In this document: piece by piece, positions 1 to 8,282 of the stretch
Position numbering within the stretch: the stretch's first letter is position 1
Layout of the letters: each line of letters opens with the position of its first letter
Origin: Hungatella sp. UBA5982
Lineage (GTDB): Bacteria; Bacillota; Clostridia; Lachnospirales; Lachnospiraceae
Assembly: GCA_002429965.1 (NCBI GenBank)
Contig: DJBG01000010.1
Location: 32,022 to 52,328 of the forward strand
Reading direction: 5' to 3'
DNA: 20,307 nucleotides
Notes under the pieces: model-generated
Database searches by the model: none
The model's input: only the letters and a program-made list of their open reading frames with translations
What the model was told of the DNA's origin: nothing
Program-made: the position numbers and the translations under genes

Positions 1-675
1 TCGGCTTTCTATGAAAGGGCTGGGATGATCCAGAACATGAACGGAACCGAAGGTTCCGTCACCATCATTGGTGCCGTATCCCCTCAGGGAGGCGACTTCT
101 CCGAGCCGGTAACCCAGAACACCAAGCGTTTTGTCCGCTGCTTCTGGGGCCTGGACCGGAACCTGGCAAATGAACGCCATTTCCCGGCCATCCACTGGCT
201 CAGCAGCTATTCTGAGTATCTGACCGATCTGGCTCCCTGGTACGTGGAAAATGTGGATAAGAAATTCGTGGACTACAGAAACCGCCTGGTATTTCTGCTG
301 ACCCAGGAAAGCAGCCTGATGGAGATCGTAAAACTGATCGGCGGAGACATGCTTCCCGATGACCAGAAGCTCATACTGGAAATTTCCAAGGTGATCAGGA
401 TCGGATTTTTACAGCAGAATGCATTCCATAAGGAAGATACCTGCGTCCCAATGGAAAAGCAGTTTAAGATGATGGATTTAATTCTTTATTTATACAAGAA
501 ATCCCGTTCCCTGGTTTCCATGGGAATGCCTATGTCCGTATTAAAAGAGGATCCGATCTTTGATAAGATCATTTCCATTAAATATGATGTACCTAATGAC
601 AGACTTGATATCTTTGATGACTACAAAAAGCAGGTAGACGCCTTCTATGATTCCGTCATCGAGCGCAACGCATAG
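1..675 (+). CDS. ntpA: V-type ATP synthase subunit A, C-terminal part (5' end outside window)
   Basis: This is the last 224 residues of the catalytic A subunit of a V-type (A/V) ATPase, which hydrolyses or makes ATP in the peripheral V1 head. The reading frame is open from base 1, so the gene continues upstream. A full subunit is usually about 590 residues, so over half is missing here. The visible part opens with YERAG, then [20 protein letters not shown], the strongly conserved block after the nucleotide-binding domain, then [12 protein letters not shown] and [14 protein letters not shown], typical of V-ATPase A. The Walker A region is upstream and cannot be checked. The stop is 14 bases before the B-subunit start, and the A-B-D order is normal for clostridial and enterococcal ntp operons. 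In clostridia the complex may pump H+ or Na+; the ion-selective rotor subunit is not in the window. Confidence 0.95.
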   Translation, partial: SAFYERAGMIQNMNGTEGSVTIIGAVSPQGGDFSEPVTQNTKRFVRCFWGLDRNLANERHFPAIHWLSSYSEYLTDLAPWYVENVDKKFVDYRNRLVFLLTQESSLMEIVKLIGGDMLPDDQKLILEISKVIRIGFLQQNAFHKEDTCVPMEKQFKMMDLILYLYKKSRSLVSMGMPMSVLKEDPIFDKIISIKYDVPNDRLDIFDDYKKQVDAFYDSVIERNA

Positions 676-689
676 GGAGGAGGCAGACT

Positions 690-2093
690 ATGGCTATCGA
701 ATATTTAGGACTAAGTGCAATCAACGGTCCCCTGGTCGTTTTAGAAGGCGTCCAGAATGCTGCTTTCGACGAAATCGTGGAAATGACCGTAGAAAAAAAG
801 ACAAAGAAACTGGGGCGTATCATTGAGGTTTACGAGGATAAGGCGATCATCCAGGTATTTGAAGGAACCGATGGGTTAGCCTTAAGAAATGTCCACACCC
901 GCCTCACTGGACACCCTATGGAGCTTGCCGTGTCCGAAGACATGCTGGGACGTACTTTTAACGGAATCGGTGAGCCCATAGACGGGCTTGGAGACATCAA
1001 CTCCCAAATCCGTCTGGACATTAACGGAAAACCCTTAAATCCTGTTACCAGGGAATACCCAAGAGATTATATCCGCACGGGAATCTCAGCCATTGACGGG
1101 CTGATGACCCTGATCCGGGGCCAGAAACTTCCCATCTTCTCCGGAAATGGCCTTCCTCATGACGAACTGGCAGCCCAGATCGTACAGCAGGCCTCCTTAG
1201 GAGATGACGCCCTATCCAGTGAAAAGTTTGCCGTGGTATTTGCTGCCATGGGCGTGAAATACGATGTGGCCGACTTCTTCCGCCGTACCTTTGAGGAAAG
1301 CGGCGTTTCCGACCACGTGGCCATGTTCATCAACCTGGCAAACGATCCTGTGGTGGAACGTCTGATCACGCCAAAGGTGGCACTTACCCTGGCGGAATAC
1401 CTGGCTTTTGAAAAGGGAATGCACATACTGGTCATCTTGACCGATATGACAGCCTATGCGGAGGCTCTCCGTGAGGTTTCCTCCTCAAAGGGCGAGATCC
1501 CTTCCAGAAAGGGCTATCCCGGATATTTATACAGTGAGCTGGCTTCCCTTTATGAGCGGGCCGGCATCGTAAAGGGCCGGCATGGTTCCGTGACCCAGAT
1601 TCCCATACTGACCATGCCAAACGACGACATCACCCACCCCATTCCAGACCTTACGGGATATATCACGGAAGGGCAGATCGTCCTGGACCGCAGCTTGTAC
1701 GGCCAGTCGGTTTATCCGCCTATTAACGTTCTTCCTTCCTTAAGCCGTCTGATGAAGGACGGTATTGGAGAAGGCTTTACAAGGGCCGACCATCAAGGTC
1801 TGGCAAACCAGCTATTCTCCTGTTATGCCAAGGTAGGAGACGCCAGAGCCCTGGCATCGGTCATCGGCGAAGATGAACTCTCCCCGATTGATAAAAAATA
1901 TCTGGTGTTTGGCAAGGAATTTGAAAACCGGTTTGTTGGACAGGGAAATCATGCCAACCGGAACATCATCGAAACCCTGACCATCGGCTGGGAGCTTTTA
2001 GGGCTTCTTCCAAGGGCCGAACTGGACCGCGTCGACACCAAGGTCTTAGACCAGTATTACAAGCCAACCACCCTTGAAGGATCGGAAGAATAG
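690..2093 (+). CDS. ntpB: V-type ATP synthase subunit B
   Basis: This is the complete non-catalytic B subunit (467 residues, the usual size), which alternates with A in the V1 hexamer. The N-terminal beta-barrel domain is followed by the nucleotide-fold domain. Where A subunits carry a Walker A loop, this protein has [14 protein letters not shown] (about residues 151-164), the diagnostic degenerate loop of V-ATPase B. Other B landmarks are [15 protein letters not shown] (123-137), [17 protein letters not shown] and [25 protein letters not shown]. The start is set by a strong GGGAGGAGG ribosome site just before the ATG. The gene lies 14 bases after A and 11 bases before D, so it is co-transcribed. 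Nothing is truncated or unusual. Confidence 0.97.
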   Translation: MAIEYLGLSAINGPLVVLEGVQNAAFDEIVEMTVEKKTKKLGRIIEVYEDKAIIQVFEGTDGLALRNVHTRLTGHPMELAVSEDMLGRTFNGIGEPIDGLGDINSQIRLDINGKPLNPVTREYPRDYIRTGISAIDGLMTLIRGQKLPIFSGNGLPHDELAAQIVQQASLGDDALSSEKFAVVFAAMGVKYDVADFFRRTFEESGVSDHVAMFINLANDPVVERLITPKVALTLAEYLAFEKGMHILVILTDMTAYAEALREVSSSKGEIPSRKGYPGYLYSELASLYERAGIVKGRHGSVTQIPILTMPNDDITHPIPDLTGYITEGQIVLDRSLYGQSVYPPINVLPSLSRLMKDGIGEGFTRADHQGLANQLFSCYAKVGDARALASVIGEDELSPIDKKYLVFGKEFENRFVGQGNHANRNIIETLTIGWELLGLLPRAELDRVDTKVLDQYYKPTTLEGSEE

Positions 2094-2104
2094 GAGGGAT
2101 ATTC

Positions 2105-2725
2105 ATGAATCCCAATACATTTCCCACCAAGGGGAATTTAATCCTTGCGAAAAGCTCTCTGGCTTTAGCCAGACAGGGCTATGAACTGATGGATAAAAAA
2201 CGGAACATCCTCATCAAGGAACTGATGAGCCTGATTGATGAAGCAAAAGGCATTCAGTCGGAAATTGATGTCACCTTCACTTCCGCTTACAAGTCCCTGC
2301 AAAAGGCCAACATAGAGCTGGGAATCAACTATGTGCAGGATATTGCCATGGCAGTCCCTGTGGACAATTCGGTGCGAATCAAGACCAGGAGCATCATGGG
2401 AACAGAGATTCCCCTGGTCGAGCATGATGAAATGCCTTTAAACCTGACTTATGCCTATTACAGCACCAGGGAATCCTTAGACGAGGCCCGTTACCAGTTT
2501 GAAAAGGTAAAAAAACTGACGGTAAAGCTCTCCATGGTTGAAAACTCCGCCTACCGTCTGGCAAACAGTATTAAAAGGACCCAGAAACGGGCCAACGCCT
2601 TAAAGAATATTACGATTCCCAGGTATGAGACGCTGACTAAGAATATTACCAATTCACTGGAAGAAAAGGACAGGGAAGAGTTCACCAGGCTTAAGGTAAT
2701 TAAGAGAAATAAAAATGGAATTTAG
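2105..2725 (+). CDS. ntpD: V-type ATP synthase subunit D
   Basis: This is the central-stalk D subunit (206 residues), which rotates inside the A3B3 head and couples it to the membrane ring. The N-terminus PTKGNLILAKSSLALARQGY is the conserved opening of the family, followed by a long helix rich in Lys, Glu and Leu. The C-terminal half (TRESLDEARYQFEKVKKL, then NSIKRTQKRANALKNI) forms the return helix of the coiled coil. A TAGGAGGGATATTC site precedes the ATG, 11 bases after the B stop. It is the last gene of the operon here: a hairpin terminator follows within 35 bases. Any further small subunits must lie upstream or elsewhere. Confidence 0.96.
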   Translation: MNPNTFPTKGNLILAKSSLALARQGYELMDKKRNILIKELMSLIDEAKGIQSEIDVTFTSAYKSLQKANIELGINYVQDIAMAVPVDNSVRIKTRSIMGTEIPLVEHDEMPLNLTYAYYSTRESLDEARYQFEKVKKLTVKLSMVENSAYRLANSIKRTQKRANALKNITIPRYETLTKNITNSLEEKDREEFTRLKVIKRNKNGI

Positions 2726-2757
2726 CGGCCTCTGAAATCAAAAGCCTAGGCCATAAG

Positions 2758-2808
2758 GATCGGAGACGGGAACAACAGCGGTTGGTTTCCCGTATCCGGT
2801 CTTTTATT
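2758..2808 (+). terminator. Rho-independent terminator of the V-ATPase operon
   Basis: A 14-base arm (2758-2771) pairs with 2788-2801 with one G.U wobble and one mismatch. A short inner CAAC/GTTG stem can extend it. A T-rich run follows directly (CTTTTATTTTTATATATTTT). It lies 32 bases after the D-subunit stop. The sequence is closely similar to the hairpin at 12934-12985, including the loop ACAACAGC. Confidence 0.85.
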
Positions 2809-2839
2809 TTTATATATTTTAAATAAAAACTATAAAAAA

Positions 2840-2865
2840 TGAACCAAATGGTACTTAGGTGACTC
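2840..2865 (+). promoter_or_regulatory. Possible ECF-type promoter of the sigma-factor gene
   Basis: TGAACC (2840-2845) and GACTC (2861-2865) are separated by 15 bases, about 40 bases before the sigma-factor start. A GAAC-type -35 element is typical of ECF sigma factors that transcribe their own genes, so autoregulation is plausible. The assignment rests on motif resemblance only. Confidence 0.35.
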
Positions 2866-2905
2866 TTATTATCAGATGCATCTAAAAAAGGAAAGGAAAC
2901 AGGTT

Positions 2906-3523
2906 ATGATAGAAGAAAAAGGGGCTTTGGTAGAAAGCATGATAAATGGCAGCGAAGCAGCATTTGACGAACTATACCGTTCCTATTCCGGAAAGCTATA
3001 CCGTATGGCGTATTTTATTACTGGTAACCGAAGTGACAGTGAGGACATTTTACAGGAGACATTTGTTAAATGCTATCTTTACAAGTCAAAACTGAAACAA
3101 ACGGAACGCTTTGAACCGTGGCTGTATCAGATTCTGGTCAGGACAGCCTGGCGGCTCGAACGAAAGAAAAAAGGAAGAGCTGAGATCTCCTATGAAGGTA
3201 TTTTAGAAAACGAGGAGGAAAAAAAGAGTGCGGAGCACATCCGGGAAGATAAGAAAGCGGACGAACCACTGGAATCTGTTTTAGAGGCAGAGACAGCAAA
3301 AGAAATCCAGGCAGCACTCAGACATCTGGATATAAAATACCGTACCGTGATTCTTCTGTATTATTATAATGAATTGAGCACCAGAGAGATTGCCCATATT
3401 ACAGGAGCCATGGAAGGGACGGTAAAATCCCGTCTGCATAAAGCAAGAAAACTGCTGAAGGATTTATTGAAAGCTGACGGCACTGAAAAAACAGAAATGG
3501 AAAGGGGCTTTTGCCATGGATAA
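2906..3523 (+). CDS. ECF-family RNA polymerase sigma factor
   Basis: This is a sigma-70 family factor of the extracytoplasmic-function group, 205 residues from the chosen start. Region 2 is seen in AFDELYRSYSGKLYRMAYFI and DSEDILQETFVKCY (the DxED(I/V)LQETF core-binding block). Region 4 is seen in LDIKYRTVILLYYYNELSTR with the helix-turn-helix IAHITGAMEGTVKSRLHKAR. Regions 1 and 3 are absent, as expected. The frame is open from an ATG at 2876, but the ATG at 2906 has the better ribosome site (GGAAAGGAAACAGG) and gives the normal family N-terminus. The linker (about residues 80-125) is unusually rich in Lys and Glu. The next gene overlaps by 8 bases, the usual arrangement for a sigma factor and its membrane regulator. 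The stress or signal cannot be read from the sequence. Confidence 0.92.
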   Translation: MIEEKGALVESMINGSEAAFDELYRSYSGKLYRMAYFITGNRSDSEDILQETFVKCYLYKSKLKQTERFEPWLYQILVRTAWRLERKKKGRAEISYEGILENEEEKKSAEHIREDKKADEPLESVLEAETAKEIQAALRHLDIKYRTVILLYYYNELSTREIAHITGAMEGTVKSRLHKARKLLKDLLKADGTEKTEMERGFCHG

Positions 3524-4301
3524 GTTTGTGGATGACAGATTAAAACATATTATAAAGTCCGGGCTGGATCAGATAAAGCCGGATGAGCAGGCAGAGAATC
3601 GTTGTCTTGGAGAAATTCATAAAAAAATAGAAATGAGGAGTGGAATTATGAAATTTAGTAAAAAGAGAATGGTGGCCGCTTTGGCCGCAATGTGTGCAAT
3701 AACGGTAATGGGAACTGTTACGGCAATAGCAGGCGGTAAAATTACAGGCCTGTTGAGTTCTACCTCCCGGGACGAAATGGTTCATTCAAAAGCTGAGCTG
3801 ATCCAACTGGCTGAACGCCAGATGGGAACCGTTCCAAAGTTAGTGGATGCCTTTTCAAATGGACTTTCCTTTAACGAAGGCTCTATTACAAAGGTAGAAG
3901 GAAGGGATGAGAACCAGAATCCTTTGATTACCTACCCGGAGCTTAATGCCAGCTATGGGGAAAATTATCGTGCATCACTTAACATCCATGAGCATCAGGA
4001 CATGATTCCTCAGGGATCTTCCGCTGTGAAAAAACAGGACGTTTATCAGGATATCACTTTAAAAGCCTGCGAAGATAATTATCTGTTTTTACCGCCAGAT
4101 GCAAAACCATCTGCGGAAGATTCAAATCTTGAGGAAGAAGGCAAGCTGATGATCAGCTACGGAAGCGACAAAGAAGAGCGTAAGGTATACCGTTATGTAA
4201 GCTGGAGTGAGAATGGTATGGATTATTTGCTCAGCTCCTTTGATGATTTGAGCTGTGATGATTTAATTGGTATGGCGAAGGAAGTCATTGATGCAAAGTA
4301 A
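3516..4301 (+). CDS. Membrane-anchored probable anti-sigma/sensor protein with DUF4367-like ectodomain
   Basis: The protein has 261 residues. Residues 1-50 form a charged cytoplasmic segment (DDRLKHIIKSGLDQIKPDEQ), a likely sigma-binding part. One transmembrane helix follows at about 52-72 (MVAALAAMCAITVMGTVTAI), then an extracytoplasmic domain of about 190 residues. Its end, YRYVSWSENGMDYLLSSF followed by DDLIGMAKEV, resembles the DUF4367 domain found in many clostridial anti-sigma proteins; this family call is from memory. The 8-base overlap with the sigma gene implies translational coupling and a functional pair. There is no zinc-binding HxxxCxxC anti-sigma motif. An internal in-frame ATG at 3648 (residue 45) has its own GAGGAG site and would give a form starting just before the membrane helix. 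Anti-sigma function is inferred from context. Confidence 0.7.
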   Translation: MDKFVDDRLKHIIKSGLDQIKPDEQAENRCLGEIHKKIEMRSGIMKFSKKRMVAALAAMCAITVMGTVTAIAGGKITGLLSSTSRDEMVHSKAELIQLAERQMGTVPKLVDAFSNGLSFNEGSITKVEGRDENQNPLITYPELNASYGENYRASLNIHEHQDMIPQGSSAVKKQDVYQDITLKACEDNYLFLPPDAKPSAEDSNLEEEGKLMISYGSDKEERKVYRYVSWSENGMDYLLSSFDDLSCDDLIGMAKEVIDAK

Positions 4302-4360
4302 AGAGGCTGTGGATATAGAAGCAACAGATTAGGACGGCTGCTGATCTGAAACGCTTTATA

Positions 4361-4410
4361 AAATAAAGTACTTAGAGGCTTGAGACATGCCTCTAAGTAC
4401 TTTATTTTTT
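4361..4410. terminator. Bidirectional terminator between converging operons
   Basis: A perfect 19-bp stem (4361-4379 with 4389-4407) has a 9-base loop. The + strand reads into ATTTTTTATAA and the - strand into TTTATTTTATAAAG, so it can stop the sigma-factor operon from the left and the sugar operon from the right. It lies 60 bases past the left gene and about 100 bases past the right one. Confidence 0.9.
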
Positions 4411-4510
4411 ATAAATGAACCCTTCAGGAGTACTTATTCCAGCCCTATTAGGTACAATGCAATCCACCAAGACCCTCCTTTGGATTCATTATACACTGAC
4501 ATCTATGTTC

Positions 4511-5377
4511 CTAAATTTTTGCTGCATCATATAAAAATTTAACACCCGTATGAAAATAATGATAAAACCGGAATTCCGTCTCCAAAATATAAATTCCTTT
4601 AAACTCATCAAAAAAGGGCAGCACTGATCCCCAGGGTATCTCCCCCCAGACAGGCGGCAGATGTAAATCTCCTATTCCCTTTGAAAAATTATCCATGTAA
4701 TTTTTCATCTCCCCATGCTTTCCGAAATTATCATGTACATGAAGGTGCACGGCCAAAGGAGCCATCTTGCGGATATCTGACACATAATCCCGGTTATAGT
4801 TTATAGCCGACAGATAGGCATGGCCGAAATCTAACGTAATCCCGCAATTATTACAGCCTATTCTCTCGACATGCAATGCTAAATCTTCCGGATTTACTCC
4901 CAGCATCATACGAAATTTTTCAACATCTCCTGAGTAGTACGGGTTTTCTATCCCAATCCGGATATCTCCGGCATACTGTGCTATTTCTTTATAATAGGCA
5001 ATGTCCATTAAAAGGCCGTCTTCATCCTCCACTGATATGGGACTGGCATGGGCGGTGATATTTTGGGCACCAATTTGTTTTGCAAAGTCAATGCATGACT
5101 TAAAAAACGCCAAACGTTCCATCTCTCCCATGGCATGAGGATGAAAGCTATAGGGCATATGAATGGAGTAAGTAAAATCATATTCCATTAAAATTTTCTT
5201 CACAGCCGAAACCCGTGGCTCCAAAAGTCTGCCATTTAAGAGTACATCCATAGAATGCATAATCAGTTCACAGCAATTCCCGCCCGATTTCCGGGCCAAC
5301 TCCAGACAATACCGCAATTTACTGTCATCACCGTCTATCCAGTCAGCATTCAGGCCAATACCAATCTGCTTATTCAC
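4511..5377 (-). CDS. TIM-barrel sugar-phosphate isomerase/epimerase (AP_endonuc_2 / xylose-isomerase-like)
   Basis: This is a 288-residue TIM-barrel protein of the sugar-phosphate isomerase/epimerase superfamily, which interconverts ketoses and aldoses or epimers using a divalent metal. Likely metal ligands are Glu144 (IGIENPYY), Asp183 and His186 (GITLDFGHAYL), His213/His215 (VHLHVHDNFG) and Glu266 (YILETEF). The start chosen is a GTG at 5377. AGGAG lies 8 bases upstream of it, and the protein then begins MNKQIGIGLNADW, a normal first strand; the open frame runs further to an ATG at 5416 with no such site. It is the last gene of the lacI-kinase-GH4-ABC operon, so it probably processes the sugar released there. 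The exact substrate is unknown, and family members include endonuclease IV-like enzymes with other roles. Confidence 0.82.
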   Translation of the reverse strand: MNKQIGIGLNADWIDGDDSKLRYCLELARKSGGNCCELIMHSMDVLLNGRLLEPRVSAVKKILMEYDFTYSIHMPYSFHPHAMGEMERLAFFKSCIDFAKQIGAQNITAHASPISVEDEDGLLMDIAYYKEIAQYAGDIRIGIENPYYSGDVEKFRMMLGVNPEDLALHVERIGCNNCGITLDFGHAYLSAINYNRDYVSDIRKMAPLAVHLHVHDNFGKHGEMKNYMDNFSKGIGDLHLPPVWGEIPWGSVLPFFDEFKGIYILETEFRFYHYFHTGVKFLYDAAKI

Positions 5378-5388
5378 GTTCTCATCTC

Positions 5389-5505
5389 CTATATAAAATA
5401 TATAAGCCTCAAGCAAGTTTTAAAGGGTTCAAGGGATATTCCAGCAACTACTATTACAAGGAATAAATCAATAAATTCTCCCCCATACGTTCTTATCACG
5501 ATCAT
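5389..5505 (-). CDS. Candidate 38-residue hydrophobic microprotein
   Basis: A short reading frame fills the gap between the ABC ATPase and the isomerase. It starts with ATG two bases after the ATPase stop, and its TAG stop sits in the isomerase ribosome site, 11 bases before that gene's GTG. The product would open MIVIRTYGGEF and carry a hydrophobic stretch FIDLFLVIVVAGISL, possibly one membrane helix, before a short Lys/Arg-containing tail. No convincing Shine-Dalgarno precedes it, so translation would rely on coupling from the ATPase. It resembles no family I recognise and may be chance. Confidence 0.3.
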   Translation of the reverse strand: MIVIRTYGGEFIDLFLVIVVAGISLEPFKTCLRLIYFI

Positions 5506-5507
5506 CG

Positions 5508-6554
5508 TTATTTAAAATAAGAATACTTTTGAATGCTTACCCATAGCTTTTCACCGGATTCAAATTCCTCATCCGCATTAATGGTCAATTCCAGACCCGG
5601 TTCCACCTCTGCCACACAGTTTACGCAGTTGCCCCGGTAAGCCGCACTTTTCACTGTAACCGGGAAGGCCCCTTCTTTTTGTGCGCGGCCAAGTTGTGCA
5701 TGCTCCGGACGGAAGCAAAGCTTCACGCTTCCCACTCCCTGAATACCGGTGCTAAGCGGTATGGGCTTTCCTGAATGAGTGATGATACCCCCATCTGATA
5801 TATTTCCCTCTATAAAATTACTGGTGCCCACAAACTGTGCTACAAACGGATTTGCCGGGTTTTTATAAATCTCCTGAGGCCTTCCGATTTGCTGTACAAC
5901 TCCCTTTTCGAATACTGCAATCCTATCCGAAATCTCCAGCGCTTCCTCCTGGTCATGAGTCACATATACAACCGTGATGCCTACCTGTCGCTGTAAATCC
6001 TTTATGTCCTTACGCATTTTAATACGCAGCTTTACATCCAGATTGGAAAGTGGCTCATCCAGTAAAAGAGCTTTAGGCTGAATAACCAATGCCCGGACAA
6101 TTGCCACTCGCTGCTGCTGCCCGCCTGAAAGCTGGCCGGGATGCCGTTTTTCCATCCCTTCCAGGCCGCCCACCGACAGGGCCCATCTCACACGTTCATC
6201 AATGACATTTTGCGGAAGTTTCCTCATCCGCAGTCCATAAGCAATGTTTTCATAAATAGTCATATGGGGCCAAAGCGCATAGTTTTGGAACACAAAGCCC
6301 ACATTTCGTTCCCACGGATTTAAAGAGGAAATATCCTTTCCATCGAAAGAAATATGTCCGCCGGTTATCTCCTCAAAGCCTGCGATCAAACGCAGCAGAG
6401 TTGTTTTTCCACAGCCGGAAGACCCTAATAAAGTAAAAAATTCCCCCGGCTGAATATTAATATCAATTCCCTTTAATACTTCTACTTTACCAAATTTTTT
6501 TACGACATGATCAATTTTTATTGATGCCGGTTTCAGCGATATGTTATCGTTCAT
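5508..6554 (-). CDS. ABC transporter ATP-binding protein (FbpC/PotA/AfuC class)
   Basis: This is the nucleotide-binding subunit that powers the adjacent permease (348 residues). Walker A is GSSGCGKT (44-51), the Q-loop lies in VFQNYALWPHM, the ABC signature is LSGGQQQ (142-148), Walker B is LLLDEP (163-168), the D-loop is SNLD, and the switch His is in VTHDQEEAL (about 200). After about residue 240 comes a TOBE-like regulatory domain (GSVKLCFRPEHAQLG and following). The class covers FbpC (iron), PotA (polyamine), PhnT-like and AfuC (hexose phosphate) ATPases and does not by itself give the substrate. AGGGGTGG precedes the ATG; the gene starts 11 bases after the permease stop. It is matched to that permease, and I see no reason to assign it to the separate MalFG-type transporter further right. 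Confidence 0.93.
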   Translation of the reverse strand: MNDNISLKPASIKIDHVVKKFGKVEVLKGIDINIQPGEFFTLLGSSGCGKTTLLRLIAGFEEITGGHISFDGKDISSLNPWERNVGFVFQNYALWPHMTIYENIAYGLRMRKLPQNVIDERVRWALSVGGLEGMEKRHPGQLSGGQQQRVAIVRALVIQPKALLLDEPLSNLDVKLRIKMRKDIKDLQRQVGITVVYVTHDQEEALEISDRIAVFEKGVVQQIGRPQEIYKNPANPFVAQFVGTSNFIEGNISDGGIITHSGKPIPLSTGIQGVGSVKLCFRPEHAQLGRAQKEGAFPVTVKSAAYRGNCVNCVAEVEPGLELTINADEEFESGEKLWVSIQKYSYFK

Positions 6555-6565
6555 AATTCCACCCC

Positions 6566-8260
6566 TTAACCTTTCTCCTGAAACTTAACATTTTCCCGTC
6601 CCATTCTGCTTAAAAGATACATGGGCACAAATACGAAAATCATCAGCAGTACAGCCATAGAGGATGCAATGCCAAAATCGGTGTTGGCCGACATAGCCTT
6701 TTGAAAGATAACCACAACCATGTTTTCCCACGGCGGCCTGTACAGCATGATATTGGTACTGAACTCAGTCATGATCTGTGTGAAGGCCAGGGCACTGCCG
6801 CTTAAGACCCCGCCCATCATGAGTTTTAGTGTAACATCGATGAACACCCTGCCGGGCTTCGCCCCTACCATTAACGCCGCTTCCTCCAGAGAGGGATGCA
6901 CCTGATACAGGGCAGCTTCTGCGTTTTTAACGGAAAACTGCAGCTTCCGGATAAAATAAGACAATACTAAAATCATCCATGTGCCGGTCAGTACAATAGG
7001 TGGTTTATTAAACACAACAATATAGCCGATGGCCATGGTCATCCCCGGCACCACATAAGGAATAATAACCGAAAAGTTCAAAAAAGTGGAAAACAGTTTA
7101 TACCGCTTGCGTACAATGATAAATGCAATGCCCACACCTACCACAATGTTTAAAACAGTGGCCAGACCACACATGAAGAAGGTCATTAAGATCGGGCGGT
7201 AGTAATGGGAAAACAGATTATAATAGTTTTCCAATGTAAGCCTGATTATGGGCAGTCCATTTGCTGCAAAGTCAATAATAGGCTTTCCGTTCTTAAAACG
7301 GAACAGGGAATAGACCAGCAGCGTAATGTGCGGCATAAATGAAATTATAACGTAAAGAAATATAATAAAGGTAATTGCAAAACCAAGCAGCCTGCCCGGT
7401 GTTTTTTCAACATATCGTTTCGACGAAATAGAGGAATAAGCCTTTCCAGCCAGAATAATCCGTTGCAATGACAAAAATGCACCGGCAATAAACAACATAA
7501 TGATACCTGCTGTAGCTGCTTTGGATAAGTTGCCTCCCATCTCGCTTACAAATTCATTGTAAATAATAACCGGCATAACCGGAAACTCACCACCCAGCAT
7601 ATAAGGCGCACCAAAGTCGGAGAAAGCACCAAGACCCGCCATCAGCAGCCCTGTAAGAATTCCCGGCAGAGCCAGGGGCAATTCAATTTTAAACAACGTG
7701 TTGGTTTTATTGCCGCCCAGACTTAAAGAAGCTTCCTTATGGGCAGGGTCCTGTGCGATAAAAGCTTCATAGCAGGTAAGGAATACCAGGGCGGAAAGGG
7801 GCCATATATTTACCCATACAATTCCGGGAATGCCCTTTAAGCTGAAAGGTACATCAATACCAGTTACCAGTTGAATCAGCCAGTTAAAAAACCCAAATCG
7901 TTTTAGTAAAATTACCCAGGCCTGTGCCCCTAAAAAGGGAGGGGCACAGGAAGCCATGGTAATCAATGTAATAATCAGGTTTTTATTCCTGATTTTATAC
8001 CGCGCCATAAAGTACGCGATGGGAACGCCAATCAGAGCGGTGACAGGGGTGATAATTGCAGTCAGTATCAAACTGTTTTTAAAGGCGCTCTTCGTGGTTC
8101 GCTCGGTAAAGAATTTAACAAAGTTTATGAGGGATATACCGCCTTCTTTAGGCATCACAGCGGAAGCAAAGATCCAAAACATGGGAATAATAATTGCAAC
8201 AATGCTGAGGATAACAAAAAGGGACGTAAGGTATATCCAAGGGTCTTTCAAACGTTTCAT
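6566..8260 (-). CDS. Fused two-domain ABC permease (FbpB/AfuB type)
   Basis: This is a 564-residue inner-membrane permease containing two transport domains in one chain, as in FbpB and AfuB, so one protein can form the whole channel. The first half has its EAA loop at EASLSLGGNKTNTLFKIELP and the second at EAALMVGAKPGRVFIDVTLK. About 12 hydrophobic helices are visible, beginning at IYLTSLFVILSIVAIIIPMF. The frame can start at a GTG at 8272, but AGAGGTG lies 9 bases before the ATG at 8260, which I prefer. It follows the binding protein by 22 bases and precedes the ATPase by 11. Databases would probably label it an iron ABC permease; the operon context argues for a sugar or sugar-phosphate substrate instead. 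Confidence 0.92.
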   Translation of the reverse strand: MKRLKDPWIYLTSLFVILSIVAIIIPMFWIFASAVMPKEGGISLINFVKFFTERTTKSAFKNSLILTAIITPVTALIGVPIAYFMARYKIRNKNLIITLITMASCAPPFLGAQAWVILLKRFGFFNWLIQLVTGIDVPFSLKGIPGIVWVNIWPLSALVFLTCYEAFIAQDPAHKEASLSLGGNKTNTLFKIELPLALPGILTGLLMAGLGAFSDFGAPYMLGGEFPVMPVIIYNEFVSEMGGNLSKAATAGIIMLFIAGAFLSLQRIILAGKAYSSISSKRYVEKTPGRLLGFAITFIIFLYVIISFMPHITLLVYSLFRFKNGKPIIDFAANGLPIIRLTLENYYNLFSHYYRPILMTFFMCGLATVLNIVVGVGIAFIIVRKRYKLFSTFLNFSVIIPYVVPGMTMAIGYIVVFNKPPIVLTGTWMILVLSYFIRKLQFSVKNAEAALYQVHPSLEEAALMVGAKPGRVFIDVTLKLMMGGVLSGSALAFTQIMTEFSTNIMLYRPPWENMVVVIFQKAMSANTDFGIASSMAVLLMIFVFVPMYLLSRMGRENVKFQEKG

Positions 8261-8282
8261 ACAACCTGTCACCTCTTACTTT

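Noticed and set aside
4461..4486. Small inverted repeat AATCCA/TGGATT after the isomerase as a terminator
   Set aside because: The stem is only six base pairs with a 14-base loop and no T-run; the strong 19-bp hairpin at 4361-4407 serves this role.
5378..5507. A separate promoter for the isomerase in the gap after the ATPase
   Set aside because: The A/T-rich stretch offers TATATA-like hexamers, but no well-spaced -35 element accompanies them, so co-transcription is more likely.
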